A stretch of DNA of 64,000 nucleotides from Methanosuratincola petrocarbonis (GCA_030522375.1 CP130488.1:62001-126000), one strand, 5' to 3'; counted from the first letter of the stretch, positions 24,421 through 33,977 are shown. The notes: generated by a model from the letters alone, not told the origin. Made by a program: numbers and translations.

Positions 24421-27078
24421 ATGTCGTTCTACGAGCTGATCAAATCGATCAAGTCAATAAAGTTCGGCGTGCTTTCGCCTGAAGAGATAAGGAAGATGTC
24501 GGTCGTTAACATCGTCACAGCCGACACCTACGACGAGGACGGGATACCGATCGAGGCCGGTCTCATGGACAGGAGGCTGGGCACGATCGAGCCCGGTCAG
24601 AAGTGCCAGACCTGCGGAAACAGGGTGGGGCAGTGCCCCGGGCACTTCGGGCACATAGAGCTCGCACGCCCCGTGGTCCACCCCGGCTTCGCCAAGCTCG
24701 TCTACAACCTGCTCAAGTCCACCTGCTGGAACTGCGGCAGGATCCTGCTCACTAAGGAGGATGTCGAGAAGTACACCATCCTGATGGAGAAGTACCAGAA
24801 GAAGTGGCCCCAGCTAAGGCTAAGGCTAGCCGAGAGGGTCGTCCGGAGGGCTTCCAAGAACACGGAGTGCCCCCACTGCGGGGAGGCCCAGTACAAGCTG
24901 AAGTTCGAGAAGCCGACAACCTACTACGAGGAGCACAAGGAGGGCACCGTGAAGCTGGCCCCCAACGAGATCAGGTCGAGGCTCGAGCGGATAACCGACT
25001 CGGACGTGCAGCTCATGGGACTCGACCCCCGCATAGCCAGGCCTGAGTGGATGGTTCTCACCGTCTTGCCCGTCCCGCCCTCGGCGGTCCGTCCGTCAAT
25101 CACGCTCGAGTCAGGAATCAGGTCCGAGGACGACCTGACGCACAAGCTCGTCGACATCATCAGGATTAACGAGCGCCTCAAGGACAACGTGGATGCCGGA
25201 GCCCCACAGCTCATCATCGAGGACCTTTGGGAGCTCCTCCAGTACCACGTGACGACCTACTTCGACAACGAGACCTCGGGGATCCCTCCGGCGCGCCACA
25301 GGTCCGGAAGGCCGCTGAGGACCCTGGCTCAGAGGCTCAAGGGCAAGGAGGGTAGGTTCAGGTCGAACCTCTCGGGCAAGCGCGTCGACTTCTCCGCCAG
25401 GACCGTGATCTCCCCCGATCCGATAATCAGCATCAACGAAGTGGGGGTCCCGGTAGACGTAGCGAAGCTCCTGACGATACCAGAAAGGATAAACACCTAC
25501 AACATCGAGCAGGTGAAGCGCCTCATCGAGAACGGCCCGGACGTCCACCCGGGGGCGAACTACATCATCAGGCCAGACGGCAGGAGGATCGACCTGAGGT
25601 TCCCGAAGGACCGGAAGGCAATAGCAGACGCCGTGGAGATCGGCTACATCGTCGAGCGCCACCTGAAGGACGGCGACATCGTCCTCTTCAACAGGCAGCC
25701 ATCGCTCCACAGGATGTCCATAATGGCGCACAAGGTCAGAGTCCTCCCGTACAAGACCTTCAGGCTCAACCTCTGCGTCTGCCCTCCATACAACGCCGAC
25801 TTTGACGGGGACGAGATGAACCTGCACGTCCCACAGAGCGAGGAGGCGAGGGCTGAGGCAGGAGTCCTGATGCTCGTCCAGGAGCAGATACTCTCCCCGA
25901 GGTACGGGGGCCCGATCATGGGCGGGATACAGGACTACATCTCGGGCGCTTATATGCTCACCAGGAAGGAGACCCTGCTCACGAGGGAGGAGGCATCGCA
26001 GCTCCTCGCGAGGGCAGGCTACACTGGCGAGCTCCCCCCGCCCGAGATAAACGAGCCGAAGGAGCTCTGGACCGGAAAGCAGCTGGCGAGCCTCTTCTTC
26101 CCGAAGGGGTTCAACTACTCGCTCAAGTCAAATGTCTGCCTCAAATGCCCGACCTGTAAGAAGGAGGAGTGCGAGAACGACGCTTATGTCGTGATAAGGG
26201 ACGGGAAGCTCGTAAAGGGGGTAATTGACAAGAAGTCCATCGGGGCAGGTCAGCCCGAGAGCGTCCTCCACAGGCTGATCAAGGACTACGGCACCGACGC
26301 GGGCAGGGATTACATAGACAGGGCGTTCAAGCTCTTCCTGGCGTACATCGACAGCCGCGGACTGACGATTGGGCTCGACGACGAGGAGCTCCCTGCAGAG
26401 GCAAAGAAGAAGGTACTCGAGGTGATAAGGCAGGCTGAGGCGAAGGTGTCCGAGCTGATCGACATCTACAACCAGGGGCTCCTGGAGCGCCTCGCCGGCA
26501 GGACGCTTGAGGAGACGCTCGAGACGAAGATCATGCAGGAGCTCGAGGAGGCCAGGGAGCTCGCAGGGGAGATAGCAAGCCAGTACCTGAAGGAGTCCAA
26601 CACAGCGCTCCTCATGGCGAGGACCGGTGCGAGGGGGAGTCTGATGAACCTCGCGCACATGGTCGCGTGCGTAGGGCAGCAGTCAGTCCGGGGCGAGAGG
26701 ATCATGAGGGGGTACATGAACAGGACCCTCCCACACTTCAAGCCGGGCGACCTCGGAGCGGAGGCTCACGGCTTCGTCTACAGCAGCTACAAGGACAAGC
26801 TCAACCCGATCGAGTTCTTCTTCCATGCGATGGGAGGCAGGGAAGGGCTTGTCGATACGGCTGTCAGGACAAGCCAGAGCGGCTACATGCAGAGGAGGCT
26901 GATCAACGCCCTGCAGGACGTGCGCGTCGAGTACGACCTGACTGTGAGGGGCACGGACGGGTCGATCATCCAGTTCAGGTATGGGGAGGACGGGGTAGAC
27001 CCGGCCAAGAGCGACCACGGCAAGGCAGTGAATGTGGAGAAGATCATTGAGAGAGTCGTGAAGGCAGGAGGTAGCTGA
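24421..27078 (+). CDS. rpoA1: DNA-directed RNA polymerase subunit A1 (A')
   Basis: An 885-residue largest-subunit N-terminal part. Zinc ligands CQTC...CPGHFGH (from residue 62) and CWNC...CPHC; the catalytic Mg-binding motif NADFDGD at residues 458-464. It ends with the bridge-helix region and is followed after one base by rpoA2, so the largest subunit is split at the usual archaeal point. Confidence 0.97.
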   Translation: MSFYELIKSIKSIKFGVLSPEEIRKMSVVNIVTADTYDEDGIPIEAGLMDRRLGTIEPGQKCQTCGNRVGQCPGHFGHIELARPVVHPGFAKLVYNLLKSTCWNCGRILLTKEDVEKYTILMEKYQKKWPQLRLRLAERVVRRASKNTECPHCGEAQYKLKFEKPTTYYEEHKEGTVKLAPNEIRSRLERITDSDVQLMGLDPRIARPEWMVLTVLPVPPSAVRPSITLESGIRSEDDLTHKLVDIIRINERLKDNVDAGAPQLIIEDLWELLQYHVTTYFDNETSGIPPARHRSGRPLRTLAQRLKGKEGRFRSNLSGKRVDFSARTVISPDPIISINEVGVPVDVAKLLTIPERINTYNIEQVKRLIENGPDVHPGANYIIRPDGRRIDLRFPKDRKAIADAVEIGYIVERHLKDGDIVLFNRQPSLHRMSIMAHKVRVLPYKTFRLNLCVCPPYNADFDGDEMNLHVPQSEEARAEAGVLMLVQEQILSPRYGGPIMGGIQDYISGAYMLTRKETLLTREEASQLLARAGYTGELPPPEINEPKELWTGKQLASLFFPKGFNYSLKSNVCLKCPTCKKEECENDAYVVIRDGKLVKGVIDKKSIGAGQPESVLHRLIKDYGTDAGRDYIDRAFKLFLAYIDSRGLTIGLDDEELPAEAKKKVLEVIRQAEAKVSELIDIYNQGLLERLAGRTLEETLETKIMQELEEARELAGEIASQYLKESNTALLMARTGARGSLMNLAHMVACVGQQSVRGERIMRGYMNRTLPHFKPGDLGAEAHGFVYSSYKDKLNPIEFFFHAMGGREGLVDTAVRTSQSGYMQRRLINALQDVRVEYDLTVRGTDGSIIQFRYGEDGVDPAKSDHGKAVNVEKIIERVVKAGGS

Positions 27079-27079
27079 A

Positions 27080-28474
27080 ATGGCAGAGGAACCGTCTGGA
27101 CGCTCAATTGATGAAACGGCAGCGACAGGCACAGAACCGCAGGCAGGAACAGGCAAGGAGACCGCCAAGAAGGCAAAATCAAAGGCAAAGCCCAAGTCCG
27201 AAGGGAAGAAGGTTAAGAAAGCCAAGGAAAAGGAGGTCAAGGTCAAGGAAGCGCCTGAAAAAGGGGCGCAGGTCGGAGCAGAGCCGGCCCAGCCACCTCC
27301 CGAACAGGCGATCCCCCAGAAGTGCGGAAACGCTGAGGTTCTGGACAGCCTGCTCGCGAAGTACTCGCTCCCTGAGAACCTGGTGGCGCAGTTGAGGGAG
27401 AAGACCTCTGGACTCGACCTGACCGCTGAACAGCTGGCGAGGATCGTCGATGAGATCAACAGCGCTTACATAACGGCACTCATAGAGCCCGGGGAGGCCG
27501 CAGGCACGGTCGCAGCCCAGTCTGTCGGCGAGCCCGGCACGCAGATGACGCTGAGGACATTCCACTACGCGGGAGTCAGGGAGCTCAACGTTACCCTCGG
27601 TCTGCCGCGCCTCATAGAGATCGTTGACGCGAGGCGCATACCCTCCACGCCGACGATGACCATATACCTGGACGAGGAGCACCGGGGGAGCCTGGAGAAG
27701 GCAAAGGAGGTCGTGGCGCGGATCGAGAGGATTGCCGTCGAGAACGTCGCGAAGAGCATCGAATACGACATGATCAACTCCTCATTCATAGTCGAGATAG
27801 ACACCGAGGTGGCTGAGGACAAGGGGCTCGACCTGGACTTCATAGCAAAGTCGATTGAGAAGCTTAAGGTCGGCAGGGTGTCCGTCGAGGGGAACAGCAT
27901 AGTCATAACCCCAGAGACCACGGCACCGGAGAAGATCAAGCGCCTACGCGAGAGAATTCTCGACCTCAGGCTTAAGGGGATAAAGGGTATCAAGAGAGTC
28001 GTGATCCAGAAGGAGGACAACGAGTACGTCCTACATACTGACGGCTCCAATCTCGCGCAAGTCTTGGGCATCAAGGGCATAGACACGACAAGGATCTACA
28101 CGAACAACGTCTCCGAGATCGCAGAGGTTCTTGGAATAGAGGCGGCAAGGAACGCGATAATCAGGGAGGCATTCCAGGTGCTCGACCAGCAGGGGCTCGA
28201 CGTCGATATACGCCACGTAATACTCGTCGCCGACCTGATGACCTCCACAGGCAAGATCAGGCAGATAGGCAGGCACGGGGTCAGCGGCGAGAAGTCGAGC
28301 GTCCTCGCGAGGGCGGCTTTCGAGGTCACCGTAAAGCATTTATTGGATGCAGCTGCACATGGAGAGGAAGACGCACTGGAGGGAGTGACAGAAAACGTTA
28401 TAGTCGGCCAGCCAGTACCTCTAGGTACAGGCATAGTCGAATTGTTTATGCGCTTCTCAAAAGAGGGTTCGTGA
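27080..28474 (+). CDS. rpoA2: DNA-directed RNA polymerase subunit A2 (A'') with lysine-rich N-terminal extension
   Basis: A 464-residue C-terminal part of the largest subunit. The conserved body starts near residue 85 and includes EAAGTVAAQSVGEPGTQMTL (trigger-loop region) and GIEAARNAIIREAF. The first 75-80 residues are a Lys/Ala/Glu-rich, probably disordered segment (for example KKAKSKAKPKSEGKKVKKAK), absent from typical A'' subunits of about 390 residues. It may bind DNA or another polymerase part. Confidence 0.95.
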   Translation: MAEEPSGRSIDETAATGTEPQAGTGKETAKKAKSKAKPKSEGKKVKKAKEKEVKVKEAPEKGAQVGAEPAQPPPEQAIPQKCGNAEVLDSLLAKYSLPENLVAQLREKTSGLDLTAEQLARIVDEINSAYITALIEPGEAAGTVAAQSVGEPGTQMTLRTFHYAGVRELNVTLGLPRLIEIVDARRIPSTPTMTIYLDEEHRGSLEKAKEVVARIERIAVENVAKSIEYDMINSSFIVEIDTEVAEDKGLDLDFIAKSIEKLKVGRVSVEGNSIVITPETTAPEKIKRLRERILDLRLKGIKGIKRVVIQKEDNEYVLHTDGSNLAQVLGIKGIDTTRIYTNNVSEIAEVLGIEAARNAIIREAFQVLDQQGLDVDIRHVILVADLMTSTGKIRQIGRHGVSGEKSSVLARAAFEVTVKHLLDAAAHGEEDALEGVTENVIVGQPVPLGTGIVELFMRFSKEGS

Positions 28475-28475
28475 T

Positions 28476-28772
28476 ATGGACATCGTCAAGGAATTGAAGA
28501 CAGCCATAAAAACCGGGAAGGTCGAGACCGGCTACAGGGTAGCTTTGAAGCTCATCTCAAAGAAGAAGGTCAAGGCTCTCGTCTTGGCTTCCAACGCCCC
28601 AGAGGAAGTCTCTTCAAAGGTCAGGGCCGTGGCGGGCGAGGAGATCCCTGTCCACCGCTTCCCGGGATCGAGCTGGGACCTCGGCGGGCTCTGCGGGAAG
28701 CTATTCCCAGTCTCCACTGTGAGCATCATCGAGCCTGGGGAGTCTTCGATACTGAAGCCAGAGGGGGAATGA
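28476..28772 (+). CDS. rpl30e: Ribosomal protein L30e
   Basis: A 98-residue L7Ae/L30e-fold protein beginning MDIVKELKTAIKTGKVETGY with KALVLASNAPEEV. It occupies its conserved place between rpoA2 and nusA, starting one base after the rpoA2 stop. Confidence 0.92.
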   Translation: MDIVKELKTAIKTGKVETGYRVALKLISKKKVKALVLASNAPEEVSSKVRAVAGEEIPVHRFPGSSWDLGGLCGKLFPVSTVSIIEPGESSILKPEGE

Positions 28773-28776
28773 TTCT

Positions 28777-29211
28777 ATACCTAACATAAGGCTCACCGCT
28801 GACGAGATGCGGTACATCGCGCTCCTGGAGAACCTGACAGGCGCTATCGCAAAGGACTGCATAGTCGACGACGAGGAAAACCGGATAATCTTCGTGATCA
28901 GGCCCGGGGACATGGGACTAGCGATCGGCAAGAGCGGGTCGAACATAGAGAGGACGCGGAAGGTCATCGGTAGGGCCGTGGAGATCGTCGAGTATGCTGA
29001 GACCCCCGAGGATTACCTGAAGAACATCCTCTCTCCTGCAAAGGTCAGGGGGGTCCGGATAACCAAGAACTCCGAGGGCCAGACCGTCGCCCACGTCACG
29101 GTCGACCCAAGGGACAAGGGAATGGCTATCGGCAAGAACGGGAAGAACATCAACAAGACCCGGCTCCTCATGAAGCGCCACTTCGACATTGAAAACGTGA
29201 ATATCGTCTGA
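28777..29211 (+). CDS. nusA: Transcription factor NusA (archaeal, two KH domains); probable AUA start
   Basis: A short archaeal NusA with two KH domains (GDMGLAIGKSGSNIERT and DKGMAIGKNGKNINKT), binding RNA near the polymerase. Family members begin with a strand like M-x-x-I-R-L-T-x-E-E. Here that strand (PNIRLTADEMRYI) is encoded upstream of the first ATG (28807), and no ATG, GTG or TTG lies between the in-frame stop (28753-28755) and it. ATA 28777 is exactly where the family start should be, nine bases after a GAGGGGG ribosome-binding site. I therefore choose it (144 aa); ATG 28807 is the conservative alternative (134 aa). Confidence 0.85.
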   Translation: MPNIRLTADEMRYIALLENLTGAIAKDCIVDDEENRIIFVIRPGDMGLAIGKSGSNIERTRKVIGRAVEIVEYAETPEDYLKNILSPAKVRGVRITKNSEGQTVAHVTVDPRDKGMAIGKNGKNINKTRLLMKRHFDIENVNIV

Positions 29212-29230
29212 GAGCCGGCCAGCCGTGATG

Positions 29231-29240
29231 CTTAAATAAT
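29231..29240 (+). promoter_or_regulatory. TATA-like promoter upstream of rps12
   Basis: CTTAAATAAT in the short gap after nusA suggests an internal promoter for rps12-rps7, with initiation about 15 bases before the start codon. Confidence 0.45.
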
Positions 29241-29276
29241 TGAGGTACATTTTGAAATCCGCACTAGGTGTATGCT

Positions 29277-29720
29277 ATGGCAGGTTCAAAGTCACCAAAG
29301 GGTCTGCTCGCCGGCAGGAAGATGGCTGAGAAGCGGAAGCGTTTCCGCTGGAGCCTGAGGCAGTACAAGCGCAGGGCTCTTAGGCTCGACGTTAAGGCAG
29401 ACCCGCTTGAGGGCGCCCCGCAGGCGAGGGGGATCGTCCTCGAGAAGGTCGGGGTCGAGAGCAGGCAGCCCAACAGCGCAGTTAGGAAATGTGTGAGGAT
29501 CCAGCTCATCAAGAACGGGAAGCAGATAACCGCCTTCTTGCCCGGGGACGGTGCGCTCAATTTTGTTGACGAGCACGACGAGGTCATCGTCGAGGGTATC
29601 GGTGGTCCTATGGGAGGATCGCTGGGAGACCTGCCCGGTGTCAGATGGAAGGTAGTAAAGATCAATGGGGTCTCGCTGCAGGCCCTGATGACAGGAAAGA
29701 AGCAGAAGCCGGTAAGGTGA
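29277..29720 (+). CDS. rps12: Ribosomal protein S12
   Basis: A 147-residue decoding-centre protein with the conserved RQPNSAVRKCVRIQLI loop and a C-terminal block GPMGGSLGDLPGVRWKVVKI. ATG 29277 (MAGSKSPKG) matches archaeal S12 starts better than GTG 29268. Confidence 0.95.
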   Translation: MAGSKSPKGLLAGRKMAEKRKRFRWSLRQYKRRALRLDVKADPLEGAPQARGIVLEKVGVESRQPNSAVRKCVRIQLIKNGKQITAFLPGDGALNFVDEHDEVIVEGIGGPMGGSLGDLPGVRWKVVKINGVSLQALMTGKKQKPVR

Positions 29721-29727
29721 TCTGCGG

Positions 29728-30300
29728 GTGTCTCAGACAGAAATAAAGGCATTCAACAAATGGGATCTCTCCAACATCGAGATCAAGGACCTCGGGCTCA
29801 AGTCGTACTTATGCCTGACCCCTGTTATCGCGCCCCACTCATGCGGGAGGCACGAGCACAGCAGGTTCGGAAAGGCTAAGGTAAACATCGTTGAGAGGCT
29901 CGTCAACCGGATGATGCGCCCTGGCAAGAACGGAGGGAAGAAGATCCTAGCCTCCAGCATCGTGGCGGCAGCCTTCGAGATAATAAACCTGAGGACTGGG
30001 CAGAACCCCGTGCAGGTCCTAGTCAAGGCAATCGAGAACTCCGCCCCGAGGGAGGAGGTCACCAGGATCAGCTACGGGGGCGTCTCCTACCCCCAGTCAG
30101 TCGACGCCTCCCCGCAGAGGAGGGTCGACCTAGCGCTCAGGTTCATCACCGACGCTGCAAGGAACGCCTCATTCGGGAGCAACAAGCCCGTTGAGGAGTG
30201 CTTGGCGGACGAGCTGATCCTCGCCGCATCCGCGGACTCGAAGAGCTACGCGGTGCAGAAGCGCGAGGAGATTGAGCGTATAGCAATCTCTGCAAGGTAA
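29728..30300 (+). CDS. rps7: Ribosomal protein S7
   Basis: A 190-residue head protein of the small subunit. FGKAKVNIVERLVNRMMRPG and VDASPQRRVDLALRFI are typical. It starts at GTG 29728, seven bases after rps12, and is followed by a hairpin/T-run terminator. Confidence 0.95.
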   Translation: MSQTEIKAFNKWDLSNIEIKDLGLKSYLCLTPVIAPHSCGRHEHSRFGKAKVNIVERLVNRMMRPGKNGGKKILASSIVAAAFEIINLRTGQNPVQVLVKAIENSAPREEVTRISYGGVSYPQSVDASPQRRVDLALRFITDAARNASFGSNKPVEECLADELILAASADSKSYAVQKREEIERIAISAR

Positions 30301-30305
30301 TCCAA

Positions 30306-30328
30306 GGGGCCAAGCTCCCCTGTTTTTT
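30306..30328 (+). terminator. Hairpin plus T-run terminator after rps7
   Basis: GGGG and CCCC arms around CCAAGCT are followed by TG and six T residues. The position right after the rps7 stop and before the EF-1alpha promoter supports a terminator that makes EF-1alpha a separate unit. Confidence 0.6.
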
Positions 30329-30335
30329 CCTTAAG

Positions 30336-30346
30336 ACTTATATATT
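30336..30346 (+). promoter_or_regulatory. Promoter of the EF-1alpha gene
   Basis: ACTTATATATT is a good TATA match. Initiation is predicted near 30367, leaving a leader of about 30 bases with GAGAGGCG before ATG 30399. Confidence 0.5.
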
Positions 30347-30398
30347 ACTGAAAGTTTTTAACCTTCAAAAGCAAGGTATTAGAGAGAGGCGATAATGA

Positions 30399-31709
30399 AT
30401 GTCATCCCAGAAAAAGGAACACCTGAATCTGCTTGTCATGGGACACGTAGACAACGGAAAGAGCACTCTAGTGGGACACCTGTTGTTCTTGGCAGGCGGT
30501 CTTGATGATCGAACCCTGGCCGCTCTAGAGGAAGAGGCGAAGAAGACCGGCAAGGAGTTCGCAAAGTTCGCTTGGTTGGGTGACAAGCTGAAGGAAGAGA
30601 GAGAAAGGGACATGACTATTGATCTCTCCTTCTGGAGGTTCGAGACCCCCAAGTACTTCTTCACAATCATCGATGCGCCTGGACACAGGGACTTCGTCAA
30701 GAACATGATCACAGGTGCCTCGCAGGCAGACGCAGCAATCCTGGTGATCTCTGCAAAGAAGGGCGAGTACGAGGCCGGAATGGGGCCTGGCGGACAGACC
30801 AGGGAGCACGCTTTCCTGGCCAAGACCCTAGGAGTCAACCAGGTAGTCGTTGCAGTCAACAAGATGGATGACCAGACCGTCAACTACGACCAGGCGAGGT
30901 TCAATGAAGTCAAGGACGGAGTATTGAAGTTCCTGAAGATGATCGGCTACGACACGTCCAAGATCCTTGCGATCCCGATCTCAGGTTGGAAGGGCGACAA
31001 CATAATCAAGCAGAGCAAGAACACTCCGTGGTACACAGGTCCGACGCTCTTCGAGGCGCTCGACACATTTGTGCCGCCAGAGAAGCCTATCAACAAGCCG
31101 CTCAGGATACCGATCCAGGATGTCTACACGATCACCGGTGTCGGTACTGTCCCAGTCGGCAGGGTCGAGACCGGAGTGCTGAAGAAGAACACAACCGTGG
31201 TCTTCATGCCTGCGAACAAGTCTGGAGAGGTCAAGGATATCGAGACCCACCACACCAAGATAGACCAGGCGATCCCAGGCGACAACATCGGGTTCAACGT
31301 CAAGGGCGTGGGCAAGACCGACGTCCACAGGGGCGACGTGTGTGGCGACACCGTGAAGCCGCCGACGGTTGCCGACACCTTCAAGGGAAGGATCTTCGTG
31401 CTCTACCACCCGACAGCAATCGCTGCAGGCTACACCCCAGTGCTTCACGTGCACACCGCCACAGTCGCAACCACATTCCTTGAGCTCGAGAAGAAGATCG
31501 ACCCCAAGACCGGTGCGGTGATCGAGGAGAAGCCGACCTTCCTCAAGCAGGGCGACAGCGCGATCGTGACCTTCAAGCCGACGAAGCCACTGGTGATAGA
31601 GAAGTACAACGAGCTGCCTCCGCTCGGAAGGTTCGCCCTCAGGGATATGGGCAGGACCGTGGCCGCGGGCGTTGTGCTCGAAGTCAAGCCAGCGACGCTC
31701 GGCAAATAA
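30399..31709 (+). CDS. tef1A: Translation elongation factor 1-alpha
   Basis: A 436-residue GTPase that delivers aminoacyl-tRNA. G1 MGHVDNGKSTL, G3 DAPGHRD and G4 NKMD are present, followed by two beta-barrel domains. Its codons follow a less C/G-restricted pattern than the accessory genes. It is followed by rps10, the usual archaeal order, with a T-run in between. Confidence 0.97.
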   Translation: MSSQKKEHLNLLVMGHVDNGKSTLVGHLLFLAGGLDDRTLAALEEEAKKTGKEFAKFAWLGDKLKEERERDMTIDLSFWRFETPKYFFTIIDAPGHRDFVKNMITGASQADAAILVISAKKGEYEAGMGPGGQTREHAFLAKTLGVNQVVVAVNKMDDQTVNYDQARFNEVKDGVLKFLKMIGYDTSKILAIPISGWKGDNIIKQSKNTPWYTGPTLFEALDTFVPPEKPINKPLRIPIQDVYTITGVGTVPVGRVETGVLKKNTTVVFMPANKSGEVKDIETHHTKIDQAIPGDNIGFNVKGVGKTDVHRGDVCGDTVKPPTVADTFKGRIFVLYHPTAIAAGYTPVLHVHTATVATTFLELEKKIDPKTGAVIEEKPTFLKQGDSAIVTFKPTKPLVIEKYNELPPLGRFALRDMGRTVAAGVVLEVKPATLGK

Positions 31710-31714
31710 CCCCC

Positions 31715-31721
31715 TTTTTTT
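31715..31721 (+). terminator. T-run after EF-1alpha
   Basis: Seven T residues after CCCC directly follow the EF-1alpha stop. This could reduce transcription into rps10, though rps10 follows after only 29 bases and is probably still read through. Confidence 0.3.
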
Positions 31722-31738
31722 GAGGAGATCTGATAAAA

Positions 31739-32047
31739 ATGCCACAAAAAGCAAGAATAATGCTCAGCAGCACCGACTACATCAAGCTGGAGGACGTTTG
31801 CTCCCAGATCAGGAAGATCGCTGAGAAGACTGGAGTGAAGATCGCAGGCCCAGTCCCATTGCCGACCAAGAGGCTCCTGGTCCCTACGATGAAGTCGCCG
31901 TGCGGCGAGGGGACTAAGACATGGGACAAGTGGGAGATGAGGATCCACAAGCGCCTTATCGATGTGGATGCCGACGACAGGACCATGCGGCAGATGATGC
32001 GCATCCAGGTCCCTGACGACGTTTTCATCGAGATCGAGCTGGTTTAA
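31739..32047 (+). CDS. rps10: Ribosomal protein S10
   Basis: A 102-residue protein: KARIMLSSTDYIKLEDVC and GPVPLPTKRLLVPTMKSPCG are standard archaeal S10 sequence. It closes the str-type cluster. T-rich sequence follows. Confidence 0.96.
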   Translation: MPQKARIMLSSTDYIKLEDVCSQIRKIAEKTGVKIAGPVPLPTKRLLVPTMKSPCGEGTKTWDKWEMRIHKRLIDVDADDRTMRQMMRIQVPDDVFIEIELV

Positions 32048-32278
32048 TTTTTCAATCCTCCACAAATCCGTACTAAACAAAGTATCCATTCTTTCATCTT
32101 TTCGAGTTCACTGATGCTCATTCTAATGCGCGACATTCCATTTTTCGAGCAATACTCGCAGCGTCACTCAAGAAAGCTCCGATGCTCTTGAAAATCAAGG
32201 AAAGTGTTCAAGGATAATCCTCAGAAAACTGTAATTACAGTATATCTTTAAATCAGACTTCTAACATATTGATCTAAT

Positions 32279-33064
32279 ATGAATTCTTACATACTCCGGA
32301 TCCTGAACTTGGTGGGGTTTGTGCTCACCGTTGCAGTGAATGCATTGGCTAGTGCATATGCCCTGAACGGGCGGACAACTGCGCAGGTCTCTGACCTATA
32401 CCCAACGGTCGTCACGCCCGCAGGGATCACCTTCTCGATCTGGGGGATAATTTACCTCATGCTGGGTGTTTTCGCAATCGCCCCGTTCTTCATGCGACAG
32501 ACCAGCATAGACTTTGTTGGGAAGATTGGGCCGCTCTTTGCGCTCAGCTGTGTTTTCAATATCGCCTGGCTCCTGCTCTGGCACTATGACTATATTGCCT
32601 ATTCCGTCTTCGCCATGTTTGCCCTCTTCCTCACGCTCCTGGCAATATATCTCGTGGTCGGCGTAGGAAGGCTGCGTCCCCTATCCAGGGAGAGGTTTGT
32701 ATTCCATGTGCCGTTCAGCCTCTACCTGGGATGGATCACTGTGGCTTTCATAGTGAACATAGCCGCAGCCCTTGTCTACTTGGGATGGGATAGGCTAGGG
32801 CTTTCGGAGATCCAGTGGGGGGTTGTGGCAGTCGGGCTGACCGCTGCGATCGGACTCGTATCCGTCTTCTCAAAGAGGGACGTGGTATATCTGCTCGTCA
32901 TCCTCTGGGCGCTACTCGGGATCTCTCTCAAGCCAGGCGTCATGCCCGAGATCAGCAACGCCACGTTGGTAGGCGGGGTTGTGCTGGTTGCTGCCCTGGC
33001 TTTAGCGCTATTATACTCCAGGATCAGCTCTCAGAAAAAGGCCTTAACGCCATCCCGACTATGA
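32279..33064 (+). CDS. TspO/MBR-related tryptophan-rich membrane protein
   Basis: A 261-residue protein with about seven membrane helices. PAGITFSIWGIIYLMLG and FNIAWLLLWHYDY resemble the tryptophan-rich TspO/MBR signature, and the length fits the larger TspO-related group. Possible tetrapyrrole or lipid transport/sensing; substrate unknown. A TATA-like TATATCTTTAAAT around 32243 precedes a nearly leaderless ATG 32279. The next gene follows after one base. Confidence 0.75.
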   Translation: MNSYILRILNLVGFVLTVAVNALASAYALNGRTTAQVSDLYPTVVTPAGITFSIWGIIYLMLGVFAIAPFFMRQTSIDFVGKIGPLFALSCVFNIAWLLLWHYDYIAYSVFAMFALFLTLLAIYLVVGVGRLRPLSRERFVFHVPFSLYLGWITVAFIVNIAAALVYLGWDRLGLSEIQWGVVAVGLTAAIGLVSVFSKRDVVYLLVILWALLGISLKPGVMPEISNATLVGGVVLVAALALALLYSRISSQKKALTPSRL

Positions 33065-33065
33065 A

Positions 33066-33977
33066 GTGGCTCCATTGAGGATCGGATACCCTTGCTTAAA
33101 CAGGAGCATCGGCTGCACCTCGAACAGAACGTTCAGGCTCAAGTCCTATACCGAGGAACGCCTGATCCAGACCGTATCCTCAAACCTCGACTGCCTTAAG
33201 AAAACGCTCCTCTATAATGCAGCAAAGGGCATCCTCTTCTTCAGGATCACTTCCGACCTTGTGCCCTTCGCCTCACACCCTGTGTGCAAATTCGACTGGC
33301 AGTCCTACTTTAGCTTCCAATTTTCAGAGATCGGCTCCTTCATCCGTACCAATGGGATGCGGATCTCGATGCATCCCGACCAATTCACGCTGATTAATTC
33401 AGTAGAAAAGAGAATCTTCGATAGGAGCTCCAAGGAGCTGCTGTACCATGCCGAAGTCCTTGATCTAATGGGTCTCGACGCATCTGCAAAGATTCAGATA
33501 CACGTGGGGGGCGTTTACAATGATAGAGATGCGAGTCTGCACCGTTTCATAAGGCGTTTCGGGGAGCTCGACAACGCTATTGCGCGTAGGTTGGTAGTGG
33601 AGAACGATGAGCTCTATCCTGTTGCTGACTGCCTCAGGATAAGCCGCGAGGCTGGCTTGCCTGTGCTGTTTGATGTTTTCCACCATTCGGTTTCGAATAA
33701 GGGGGAGGGGATACCCCAGGCGTTTGCAGAGTTCGCCCCAAGCTGGGATCCGAATAGGGACGGCATCCCAATGGTGGACTACAGCTCCCAGCTTCCTGGT
33801 GGTAGACCGGGAATGCACGCCCGTAGCATCGATGAAGGGGATTTCCTTTCGTTCCTCAGTATGACAATGCCCCACGATTTTGATCTAATGCTGGAGATAA
33901 AAGATAAAGAGATTAGCGCATTAAGAGCCCTGGAATTGGCATCGCATGATCCGAGACTTTTAGGGCAACGTCCCTAG
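33066..33977 (+). CDS. uvsE: UV damage endonuclease (UVDE/UvsE)
   Basis: A 303-residue TIM-barrel nuclease: RIGYPCLNRSIGCTSNRT, FFRITSDLVPFASHP, MRISMHPDQFTLINS, KIQIHVGGVYNDRD, LVVENDE, LFDVFHH and LMLEIKDKE carry the metal-binding His/Glu/Asp residues. It nicks DNA 5' to UV photoproducts as an alternative excision pathway. It is co-oriented with and one base from the TspO-like gene. Start GTG 33066 or TTG 33075. Confidence 0.92.
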   Translation: MAPLRIGYPCLNRSIGCTSNRTFRLKSYTEERLIQTVSSNLDCLKKTLLYNAAKGILFFRITSDLVPFASHPVCKFDWQSYFSFQFSEIGSFIRTNGMRISMHPDQFTLINSVEKRIFDRSSKELLYHAEVLDLMGLDASAKIQIHVGGVYNDRDASLHRFIRRFGELDNAIARRLVVENDELYPVADCLRISREAGLPVLFDVFHHSVSNKGEGIPQAFAEFAPSWDPNRDGIPMVDYSSQLPGGRPGMHARSIDEGDFLSFLSMTMPHDFDLMLEIKDKEISALRALELASHDPRLLGQRP

